This document shows positions 30,174 through 36,821 of a DNA stretch of 49,951 bases, piece by piece. A program made the position numbers and the translations under genes. Location: contig CAMHJQ010000021.1 in assembly GCA_946185485.1 (NCBI GenBank), forward strand, positions 1 through 49,951, read 5' to 3'. The number at the start of each line of letters is the position of its first letter. Positions within the stretch are counted from its first letter, which is position 1. A model generated the notes under the pieces. The model searched no databases, was not told the origin of the DNA, and saw nothing but the letters and a program-made list of their open reading frames with translations. Origin of the DNA: an uncultured Prevotellaceae bacterium. Its GTDB lineage: Bacteria > Bacteroidota > Bacteroidia > Bacteroidales > Bacteroidaceae.

Positions 30174-31511
30174 ATGGCAAATAAGTTGTGGGAAAAGAAT
30201 TTCGAGGTGAATGCCGAGATTGAGCGTTTCACCGTAGGTCGTGACCGCGAGATGGACCTCTATCTGGCCAAGTACGACGTGTTGGGCTCGATGGCTCATA
30301 TCACCATGCTGGAGTCGATAGGACTTATAGGCAAGGAGGAACTGCCGCTGTTGCTGGCAGAACTTAAGCAGATTTATGCCGTATGCGAGCGTGGTGAGTT
30401 CGTCATCGAGGACGGTGTCGAGGATGTCCACTCGCAGGTGGAGCTGATGCTGACGCGCAAGCTCGGCGATATGGGTAAGAAGATCCACTCCGGCCGCAGT
30501 CGTAACGACCAGGTACTTGTGGACCTGAAACTCTTCACCCGCCATGAACTGATGGAGGTGGCTGATGGCGTAAGGGTGCTGTTCGATGAACTCATCCAGA
30601 AAAGTGAGCAATACAAGGATGTGCTGATGCCTGGCTACACCCATCTGCAGGTGGCTATGCCCAGCAGCTTTGGTTTGTGGTTTGGTGCTTATGCCGAATC
30701 GCTGACCGATGATATGCTCTTCCTGCAGGCCGCTTATAAGATGACCAACCGCAACCCGTTAGGCTCAGCTGCTGGTTACGGCTCGTCGTTCCCCCTAAAC
30801 CGACAGATGACCACCGACCTGCTGGGCTTCGATTCCATGGATTATAACGTGGTCTATGCCCAGATGGGGCGTGGCAAGACGGAGCGCAACGTAGGCTTTG
30901 CCATTGCCACCATCGCTGGTACGTTAGCCAAAATGGCCTTTGACGCCTGCCTGTTTAACTCGCAGAATTTTTCCTTCGTGAAGTTGCCGAAGGAGTGTAC
31001 CACAGGCAGTAGCATCATGCCGCACAAGAAGAACCCTGACGTCTTTGAACTGATCCGTGCCAAGTGCAACAAACTGCAGGCATTGCCGCAGCAGGTGACG
31101 CTCATCATGAACAACCTGCCTGTGGGCTATTTCCGCGACCTGCAGATTATCAAGGAGGTTTTCCTGCCAGCCTTCGATGAACTGAAGGACTGCCTGCAGA
31201 TGGCTGCCTACATTATCAATAAGATAGAGGTGTGTGATGACATTCTCGACAACCCGATGTACGATCCGATGTTCTCTGTGGAGACGGTGAATCGCCTCGC
31301 GGCGGAAGGTCTGCCTTTCCGCGACGCCTACAAACAGGTGGGGTTGGAAATCGAGGCCGGCACGTTCCGGCCCAACAAGGACATCCATCATACCCACGAG
31401 GGCAGTATCGGCAACCTCTGCAATGACCGCATCGCCGCACTGATGGACAGTGTCCTCGAAGGTTTTGCCTTTGAGAAAGTCCTCAACGCCGAAAAACGTC
31501 TGTTACAATGA
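30174..31511 (+). CDS. argH: Argininosuccinate lyase
   Basis: 445 residues from the ATG at 30174. It splits argininosuccinate into arginine and fumarate, the last step of arginine synthesis. The signature GSSIMPHKKNPD is intact. Other family regions are SGRSRNDQV, the active-site loop before TGSSIMP, and PGYTHLQVAMP. MANKLWEKNF matches Bacteroidetes ArgH starts; an in-frame ATG at 30165 and a TTG at 30156 lie upstream in or near the repeat. The last four bases overlap the next start (ATGA at 31508). No other arg gene is in view besides argS. Confidence 0.94.
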   Translation: MANKLWEKNFEVNAEIERFTVGRDREMDLYLAKYDVLGSMAHITMLESIGLIGKEELPLLLAELKQIYAVCERGEFVIEDGVEDVHSQVELMLTRKLGDMGKKIHSGRSRNDQVLVDLKLFTRHELMEVADGVRVLFDELIQKSEQYKDVLMPGYTHLQVAMPSSFGLWFGAYAESLTDDMLFLQAAYKMTNRNPLGSAAGYGSSFPLNRQMTTDLLGFDSMDYNVVYAQMGRGKTERNVGFAIATIAGTLAKMAFDACLFNSQNFSFVKLPKECTTGSSIMPHKKNPDVFELIRAKCNKLQALPQQVTLIMNNLPVGYFRDLQIIKEVFLPAFDELKDCLQMAAYIINKIEVCDDILDNPMYDPMFSVETVNRLAAEGLPFRDAYKQVGLEIEAGTFRPNKDIHHTHEGSIGNLCNDRIAALMDSVLEGFAFEKVLNAEKRLLQ

Positions 31512-32098
31512 GAAGGCTATTCACATACATCTTACCTCTCATCATTGCTCTTCTGCTATCAGCATGCAATGCAGAGGGCGAATACAGCACGTGGCCGTGC
31601 CGCTTCGGCTATGACAACAGCCTGCATCTGGATCCCACACTGTCCTCGGCAATGACTCCTGATGCTCGTGGTGTGTTTTGCCGTATTTGGGAATCGACGA
31701 ATGGCGGGCGTTACCTGAATTTCCAGAGCAACCAAAGCTCGCAGGTGACATCGCAGATAGAGAGTGACATGGAGCGCATGGCTGGCTTTGTGCTGGGTCT
31801 CAACAATGGCATCATTGTGGGTTTCCAAACCTACAACACCCAACCATACGGCGGATTTGTGGCCTATGATGTTCAGTGCCCCAACTGTGTCCGCCGCGAG
31901 AATAACACCCTCAATCCCAAGTTTCCCGTCACGATGAGTACCAGTGGTATCGCTACCTGTGGAAAGTGCCAGAAGCAGTACGACCTCAACAACGGTGGCA
32001 TCATCCAGAATGGCGAGAAAGACGACGTGGGGTTGCAGAAGTACCTGGCCACCACGACGGGCCCTTTCGGGTATGTCTCGGTGGGCACTAAGCGATAA
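31508..32098 (+). CDS. Lipoprotein with CxxC...CxxC metal-site (Rieske-like layout)
   Basis: 196 residues. The signal peptide ends at Cys20 (ALLLSAC), so it is a membrane-anchored lipoprotein. The C-terminal half holds CPNC (124-127) and CGKC (151-154) followed by QKQYDLNNGG. The latter resembles the second metal loop of Rieske proteins (C-x-x-H...YDL..G), but the usual His residues are Cys. A zinc ribbon or a four-cysteine iron or zinc site is therefore likely. The start overlaps the argH stop (ATGA), which is surprising for an envelope protein following a biosynthetic enzyme. Function unknown. Two outer-envelope genes follow. Confidence 0.65.
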   Translation: MRRLFTYILPLIIALLLSACNAEGEYSTWPCRFGYDNSLHLDPTLSSAMTPDARGVFCRIWESTNGGRYLNFQSNQSSQVTSQIESDMERMAGFVLGLNNGIIVGFQTYNTQPYGGFVAYDVQCPNCVRRENNTLNPKFPVTMSTSGIATCGKCQKQYDLNNGGIIQNGEKDDVGLQKYLATTTGPFGYVSVGTKR

Positions 32099-32127
32099 TC
32101 ATAATATAAAATTTAAAACATATAACG

Positions 32128-32730
32128 ATGAAGAAAGTATTATTATTGGCCGTAGCCGCCTTGATGTTTGCAATGAATGTGAATGCACAGTGTGAGGACT
32201 TGAAGAACGAGATAAGCCTGTCTTACGGCTTCGGTAGCCTGTCCCAGTTCGGCGACGGCATCGGAGGAGGTTTGGCCCTGGCATTATTCTCTGATACCGA
32301 GTATGACGACGGTTTTATCTTGGGTCCGATTTCAGCAGAGTATTTTTTACACCTCAACAATCCCCGGCTGGCTATCGGCGGCATCTTGTCGTATTCGAAA
32401 TGGGATAGCGACGTTCTGAAGAGGGGTGGCAGTCATGAGAAGGTGGGTGAGCGCAAGCGTAATTACTTCTCGGTAATGCCGGCTGTCAAGTGGTATTGGA
32501 CCAACAAGAACAGTTTTGGCCTCTATTCGAAAGCTGCCGCCGGTGCTGCTTTCCTGAACAGCACGGAGAAAGAATTCTCCACTGGTAAGTCGAATGATGA
32601 CAATGGCACCTACTTCATGTTCCAAATCTCACTCTTAGGTGTAGAGTTTGGTAAACAATTTCGTGGCTTTGCCGAGCTTGGTGTCGGTAATCAGGGATTC
32701 GCCCTCGCTGGCCTGCGCTATAAGTTCTAA
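32128..32730 (+). CDS. Small outer-membrane beta-barrel protein
   Basis: 200 residues. Signal peptide 1-20 (LAVAALMFAMNVNAQ) is followed by alternating amphipathic strands with glycine and aromatic residues (GIGGGLALALFSD, FAELGVGNQGFALAGLRYKF). The C-terminal Phe after a strand is typical of outer-membrane barrels, probably eight-stranded. It resembles generic outer-membrane beta-barrel (PF13505-like) proteins by pattern only. It lies 29 bp after the CxxC lipoprotein and 21 bp before the dipeptidase, so it belongs to the same transcript. No substrate can be inferred. Confidence 0.7.
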   Translation: MKKVLLLAVAALMFAMNVNAQCEDLKNEISLSYGFGSLSQFGDGIGGGLALALFSDTEYDDGFILGPISAEYFLHLNNPRLAIGGILSYSKWDSDVLKRGGSHEKVGERKRNYFSVMPAVKWYWTNKNSFGLYSKAAAGAAFLNSTEKEFSTGKSNDDNGTYFMFQISLLGVEFGKQFRGFAELGVGNQGFALAGLRYKF

Positions 32731-32751
32731 TAATGATTCACCGGAAATCCT

Positions 32752-33525
32752 ATGAAGAAACTGTTGTTCTTGATTTGCGGACTCGTTGTCCTTGTCGGCT
32801 GTCGTAAGAGTAGTGCTGGTGAGACGGCAGTCAGGGCAACGGATGACACCAGTCAGTTTGTGATGCTGACCGATGTCGTGCCCGATGCCATCCTGGAAAT
32901 CCGTTACTTTGGCACCTACAACTTCGTGGGCGACCGCATCGACGGTTATCTGGAGCCGACGGCGCTACTGACGAGGCAGGCTGCCGACAGCCTCCGTGCT
33001 GTGAGCGACGACGTCATCAGTCAGGGCTATCGCCTAAAGATCTACGATGCCTATCGTCCGCAGAAGGCCGTTGACCATTTTGTGCGATGGGCCGAGGATA
33101 TCCCCGACGTCCGCATGAAGGCTTACTTTTATCCTGACCTCGAAAAGAACGTTCTTTTTCCCCAGCAATACATTTGTGAGAAGAGCGGCCACTCCCGTGG
33201 CAGTACCCTTGATCTGACGCTCTTCGACATGGCTGCGGAGAAGGAACTTGACATGGGCGGCACCTTCGACTGGTTCGGGCCGGAGAGCCATCCCGACTTC
33301 TGTGGCAATCCGGAAACGGGCGAATATACAGGGGATGGCAGTAAGAGTCCTGTGGGGCGTAGCATCACGGCCGAGCAGTTCCGCAACCGCATGATTCTCC
33401 GTGCGGCGATGCTCCGTCACGGCTTCGAGCCTTTCCCCACCGAGTGGTGGCACTTCACGCTGAAGGATGAACCCTTCCCAGACACGTACTTTACCTTCCC
33501 CGTCAGCTCACTGACTAGGCCGTAA
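32752..33525 (+). CDS. D-Ala-D-Ala dipeptidase-like lipoprotein (M15D, VanX/DdpX family)
   Basis: 257 residues. The lipobox cysteine is Cys17 (LVGC), so it acts in the periplasm anchored to a membrane. The zinc site is complete: SGHSRGSTLDL gives His147 and Asp154, and TEWWHF gives catalytic Glu231 and His234. Arg102 in YDAYRPQ is the substrate-binding arginine. The enzyme splits D-Ala-D-Ala or related dipeptides from peptidoglycan turnover. There is no vanH/vanA-like partner, so a resistance role is not suggested; a cell-wall recycling role is more likely. A terminator follows 39 bp after the stop. Confidence 0.9.
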   Translation: MKKLLFLICGLVVLVGCRKSSAGETAVRATDDTSQFVMLTDVVPDAILEIRYFGTYNFVGDRIDGYLEPTALLTRQAADSLRAVSDDVISQGYRLKIYDAYRPQKAVDHFVRWAEDIPDVRMKAYFYPDLEKNVLFPQQYICEKSGHSRGSTLDLTLFDMAAEKELDMGGTFDWFGPESHPDFCGNPETGEYTGDGSKSPVGRSITAEQFRNRMILRAAMLRHGFEPFPTEWWHFTLKDEPFPDTYFTFPVSSLTRP

Positions 33526-33564
33526 ACAATGAAGTACGCCCATGCGGTACGCCTCTTTTGCTCT

Positions 33565-33600
33565 AAAAACAAAAGAAAATTGCGTTTTTCTTTTGTTTTT
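33565..33600 (+). terminator. AT-rich hairpin terminator
   Basis: A 15-bp stem of A/C/G against T (33565-33579 with 33585-33599) has a 5-nt loop and ends in T-rich sequence. Its right arm overlaps the -33 box of the tRNA-Leu promoter. Confidence 0.65.
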
Positions 33601-33622
33601 TGATGGCTTATTCGTACCTTTG
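33592..33622 (+). promoter_or_regulatory. Promoter of tRNA-Leu
   Basis: TTTG (33592-33595) is followed after 19 bp by TACCTTTG (33615-33622). The tRNA starts 27 bp further on; the leader contains GCAGC complementary to GCTGC just before the tRNA. Confidence 0.75.
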
Positions 33623-33649
33623 CAGCCGATTAACGCTGATTAGTCTGCT

Positions 33650-33733
33650 GCCGCGATGGTGGAATGGTAGACACGAGGGACTTAAAATCCCTTGGCCATA
33701 ACGGCTGTGCGGGTTCGAGTCCCGCTCGCGGCA
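33650..33733 (+). tRNA. tRNA-Leu (anticodon TAA)
   Basis: 84 nt. The acceptor stem GCCGCGA pairs with TCGCGGC and the discriminator is A73. The anticodon loop CTTAAAA lies between GGGA and TCCC, giving anticodon TAA. The variable arm is long, as in class II tRNAs. The T-arm is GCGGGTTCGAGTCCCGC. CCA is not encoded. The D-arm contains GGTGGAATGGTAGACACG. Confidence 0.95.
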
Positions 33734-33844
33734 CAAGACGCTTGCATTTGCAAGAGCGGCTCATAAGAGAGCGTCCCGCTCGCGGCACAAGACGCTTGCA
33801 TTTGCAAGAGCGGCTCATAAGAGAGCGTCCCGCTCGCGGCACAC
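33719..33844 (+). repeat. Tandem 54-bp repeats of the tRNA-Leu 3' end
   Basis: Units 33719-33772 and 33773-33826 are identical; a third partial copy begins at 33827. Each unit starts with the last 15 nt of the tRNA (GTCCCGCTCGCGGCA) and ends with a spacer of about 39 nt. That spacer contains a CTTGC/GCAAG hairpin and a CTC/GAG hairpin. The first copy is the functional tRNA end. Confidence 0.9.
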
Positions 33845-33847
33845 TCT

Positions 33848-33924
33848 TAGCAAGGGTTACAGGACTTAAAGATTTTCTCATGATGATTTGTTGGGGAAGA
33901 GTCTTTAAGTCCTGTAGCTTTTAC
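33848..33924. repeat. Palindromic repeat type A copy 4 (degenerate)
   Basis: The left arm TAGCAAGGGTTACAGGACTT (33848) and the right arm (33898-33924, AGTCTTTAAGTCCTGTAGC) are about 20 bp apart. It carries more substitutions than the other three copies. It directly follows the tRNA repeats. Confidence 0.75.
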
Positions 33925-33998
33925 AAAAAAAATCCTCTCTTTATGCAAATAAAACATAAAAATCGAGGTGAAGTGTCGGTGGTACGGATTAAGATGAC

Positions 33999-34006
33999 TA
34001 CCTTTG
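33999..34006 (+). promoter_or_regulatory. -7 element upstream of the TPR lipoprotein gene
   Basis: TACCTTTG lies 39 bp before the start codon. No good TTTG is visible at -33 (GGTGGTACGG is there instead). The rest of 33925-34045 shows nothing else. Confidence 0.5.
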
Positions 34007-34045
34007 CAGGATATTTGAGACATTATTAATATAGAACAAACAAGT

Positions 34046-35731
34046 ATGAAGACAAAAGGATTGATTCAGGCAGCAGCCCTTGTGTTGCTGATGACGTCAT
34101 GCTCAGGCAAACTGGGCGAACTCTCGAGTAACAACTTCAAGGTAAATCCTAATCCGTTGGAGACGGAAGCTGGACAGGTGACGGCCACCATCAACGGTAC
34201 GTTCCCTGAGAAGTATATGAACAAGAAAGCTGTTGTGACGGTGGTACCCGAGCTGCGCTTCACGAAGAATGGTGTCCAGCAGGCTGTCAAGGGGCAGGCT
34301 GCCACATTCCAGGGTGAGAAGGTGATGGGCAACGACCAGCGCATCTCCTATTTGCTGGGCGGACATTACACAATGAAGACCACTTTTCCCTATGAGGATG
34401 CCATGCAGAAGAGTGACCTCTACTTGACCTTTAACGCTAAAATTGGCAAGAAGGAGGTAAAGGTGCCTGCAGTAAAGGTTGCTGACGGTGTCATTGCTAC
34501 CAGTGAACTCTATCGCAAGACGCTGCTGCAGTCGGCAGGCAGTCTGGCTCAGGACGGTTTTCAGCGTATCGTAGCCCAGAAGCAAGAGGCTAACATCAAG
34601 TTCCTCATTCAACAGGCTGAGCTCCGCAAGAGTGAGCTCAAGACCGGCTCAGTGCAGGAATTTGTCAGCATGCTCAAGCGCATCAGTGCTGACCGAGAAG
34701 GTCTGAACCTCAACAATGTCGAAGTCTCTGCCTATGCTTCTCCCGATGGTGGCTTCCAGCTCAATGAGAAACTCGCCAACAAGCGCCAGCAGAATGCCGA
34801 AGGCTATGTGAAACAGCAGATGAAACAGGCTAACCTTACAGAACCTGTAGAGGCAACCTACACCGCTCAGGACTGGGATGGTTTCCAGCAGCTGGTGGCC
34901 GCTTCCAATATCCAGGACAAGGATGTCATCCTGCGCGTTCTGTCGATGTATCAGGATCCTGAGGAGCGTGAGCAGCAGATTAAGAATATGAGCGAGGGTT
35001 TCCGTGAACTTGCTGATGGTATCCTGCCCGAACTGCGCCGTGCCCGTCTGACCATCAACTACGAGACGGTAGGCCGCGATGACCAGCAGATTAAGGATCA
35101 GCTGAAAGCAGACGCCACCAAGCTGAGTCTTGAGGAAATGCTTTATGCTGCTACTTTGACTGACGATGCTGCTGAGAAGGAGAATATCTACAAGCAGACG
35201 GCTGCCCTCTGGTCGAAGGATGCCCGTGCCTATAACAATCTCGCTTTGCTGGCATGGAAGAAGGGTGACTTCGCTGAGGTAGAGAGTGACCTTGTCAAGG
35301 CTCGTGCCATTAACCCCAACCTGCCTGAAATCAACGCCAACTTAGGTATGCTGGCGCTGCAGCATGGGGACCTCAGAAATGCCGAGGACTATATCGGCAA
35401 GGCTGCCAATGCTTATAACCTCGCTGAGGCTCTTGGTAACCTGCACTTAGCTCAAGGAAACTACGCCCTGGCTGCTCAGGACATGAAAGACGTCATCTCC
35501 AACAGTGCTGCTCTGGCTCAACTTCTCACTAAGGACTATGCCAAGGCTGCCCAAACGCTGAAGGCCATCAAGAACGGCGATGCCATCACTGACTATCTAC
35601 AGGCTATCGTCTGCGCCCGTCAGGGTAATGACGGTATGGCTGGCTACTTCCTGCGCCAGGCCGTTCAGAAGGATCCCTCGCTGGTGACCTATTCCAACAA
35701 CGACCTCGAATTGCGCAACGTAGGAAAATAA
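34046..35731 (+). CDS. TPR-containing lipoprotein with OmpA-like segment
   Basis: 561 residues. The lipobox cysteine is Cys19 (LLMTSC). Residues 30-170 are beta-rich, with VNPNPLETEAGQVTATINGT suggesting an immunoglobulin-like start. A middle region (about 195-275) has NNVEVSAYASPDGGFQLNEK and KLANKRQQNAEGYVKQQM, resembling an OmpA-type peptidoglycan-binding strand and helix. The C-terminal half (about 355-550) contains TPR helices (ARAYNNLALLAWKKGDF, PEINANLGMLALQHGD). Bacteroidales have related periplasmic TPR/OmpA proteins at the cell envelope, some tied to T9SS by general knowledge. That link is not shown here. It is followed closely by a thioredoxin-fold lipoprotein and an AsmA-like gene. 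Confidence 0.75.
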   Translation: MKTKGLIQAAALVLLMTSCSGKLGELSSNNFKVNPNPLETEAGQVTATINGTFPEKYMNKKAVVTVVPELRFTKNGVQQAVKGQAATFQGEKVMGNDQRISYLLGGHYTMKTTFPYEDAMQKSDLYLTFNAKIGKKEVKVPAVKVADGVIATSELYRKTLLQSAGSLAQDGFQRIVAQKQEANIKFLIQQAELRKSELKTGSVQEFVSMLKRISADREGLNLNNVEVSAYASPDGGFQLNEKLANKRQQNAEGYVKQQMKQANLTEPVEATYTAQDWDGFQQLVAASNIQDKDVILRVLSMYQDPEEREQQIKNMSEGFRELADGILPELRRARLTINYETVGRDDQQIKDQLKADATKLSLEEMLYAATLTDDAAEKENIYKQTAALWSKDARAYNNLALLAWKKGDFAEVESDLVKARAINPNLPEINANLGMLALQHGDLRNAEDYIGKAANAYNLAEALGNLHLAQGNYALAAQDMKDVISNSAALAQLLTKDYAKAAQTLKAIKNGDAITDYLQAIVCARQGNDGMAGYFLRQAVQKDPSLVTYSNNDLELRNVGK

Positions 35732-35746
35732 AGAAAAAGGGCAGAT

Positions 35747-35846
35747 AAGGTAAAAAGGTAAAAAACGCAATGGCTGTGATAGTGCTTGATACGGTCAGAC
35801 GTGTGGTAAGAAAGGTTTTACCCTTTTACCTTTTTACCTTTTTGCC
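35747..35846. repeat. Inverted GGTAAAAA-type repeat spanning a start codon
   Basis: Left arm 35747-35765 (AAGGTAAAAAGGTAAAAA) and right arm 35811-35846 (TTTTACCTTTTTACC and flanks) are inverted copies separated by about 45 bp. The start codon of the next gene (35770) lies between them, and the right arm encodes its signal peptide core. Confidence 0.7.
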
Positions 35847-36819
35847 TATATATCTTTTATGTTCTTGTGGCGTAGACAGTGGCAAGTTCCGCATAGAAGG
35901 ACGTCTACGCAATATGAATGTGGGTGAATTCTGGGTATATAGCCCAGATGGCGGCATTGACGGCATCGATACCATCCCTGTCCGCGAGGGCCGTTTCAGT
36001 TACGAAACGGACTTACGTAATCCTGCCACTTTCGTTGTTGTCTTCCCCAATTACTCCGAGATACCCGTCTTTGGCGAGTCAGCTAAGGGAGTCACCATCA
36101 AGGGTGATGCCTCGCACCTGAAGGAAGTAGTTGTCAAAGGAACCGAGGCTAACGAGGAAATGACCAAGTTACGTATGACCATCAATCGCTCGATGCCCCC
36201 TGAGATTCCTAGAGTTGTCGAGTCGTTTATCCGCGAACATCCGCAGTCCATCATCAGCAACTACCTTGTCCAGCGCTATTTCATCTTCGATGCCAAGCCA
36301 GACTTTCGTAAAGCTTCCGAACTGGTAGCTCTCATGGTCAAGGAGCAGCCTGCCAATGCACGACTGGAGGAAATACAGAAACGTCTGGCCAACCTGCGCA
36401 ATGGTCAGGTTAATAGTCGTTTGCCGGCATTCTCCGATACAGATATCAATGGTAGGAAAGTGACGCAGGACCAGCTCAAAGCCAAACTCAACGTGGTTGC
36501 AGTATGGGCTACATGGAGTTTCCAAAGTACCGATATGATGTTTCGCCTGCGGCATGCCAAGCGGCAGTATGGTAGTCAGTTAGGCATCGTGGCCATTTGT
36601 CTGGATGCCCGTCCACAGGATGTCAGATACCGTCTGGAACGTGACTCCGTGCCTTGGCAGACCGTTTGCGACGGCCGTTTGTGGCAGACACCGCTTTTGG
36701 CTAAGCTGGGACTTGAAGACGTCCCTGCCAACCTCCTTGTCAACGACCGTGGCATTATCATTGAACGAAACTTGAAACCACAGGATCTTGAAGATAAGAT
36801 CAAACAATTACTGAAGTAG
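35770..36819 (+). CDS. Thioredoxin-fold lipoprotein with SxxS in place of CxxC
   Basis: 349 residues. An N-terminal DUF4369-like beta domain (about 38-125: FRIEGRLRNMNVGEFWVYS) and a helical linker are followed by a thioredoxin/AhpC-like domain (about 215-349). The domain motif WATWSFQST (246-254) aligns with WATWCGPCR, so both redox cysteines are Ser (250 and 253). Thiol-disulfide chemistry is therefore not expected. The predicted lipid cysteine is Cys33 in LLCSC. Residues 15-26 of the signal peptide come from an inverted low-complexity repeat. The stop lies 2 bp before the AsmA-like start, so the two are coupled. Confidence 0.72.
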   Translation: MAVIVLDTVRRVVRKVLPFYLFTFLPIYLLCSCGVDSGKFRIEGRLRNMNVGEFWVYSPDGGIDGIDTIPVREGRFSYETDLRNPATFVVVFPNYSEIPVFGESAKGVTIKGDASHLKEVVVKGTEANEEMTKLRMTINRSMPPEIPRVVESFIREHPQSIISNYLVQRYFIFDAKPDFRKASELVALMVKEQPANARLEEIQKRLANLRNGQVNSRLPAFSDTDINGRKVTQDQLKAKLNVVAVWATWSFQSTDMMFRLRHAKRQYGSQLGIVAICLDARPQDVRYRLERDSVPWQTVCDGRLWQTPLLAKLGLEDVPANLLVNDRGIIIERNLKPQDLEDKIKQLLK

Positions 36820-36821
36820 AC

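Noticed and set aside
32752..33525. Vancomycin-resistance vanX
   Set aside because: Catalytic motifs fit the M15D family, but no vanH/vanA or sensor genes are present and it is a lipoprotein in an envelope operon.
33719..33844. CRISPR array
   Set aside because: The spacers are identical and the unit is a duplicated tRNA end, with no cas genes.
33664..34029. 121-residue open frame over the tRNA-Leu region
   Set aside because: It begins in the tRNA and is open only because the 54-bp repeat is a multiple of three.
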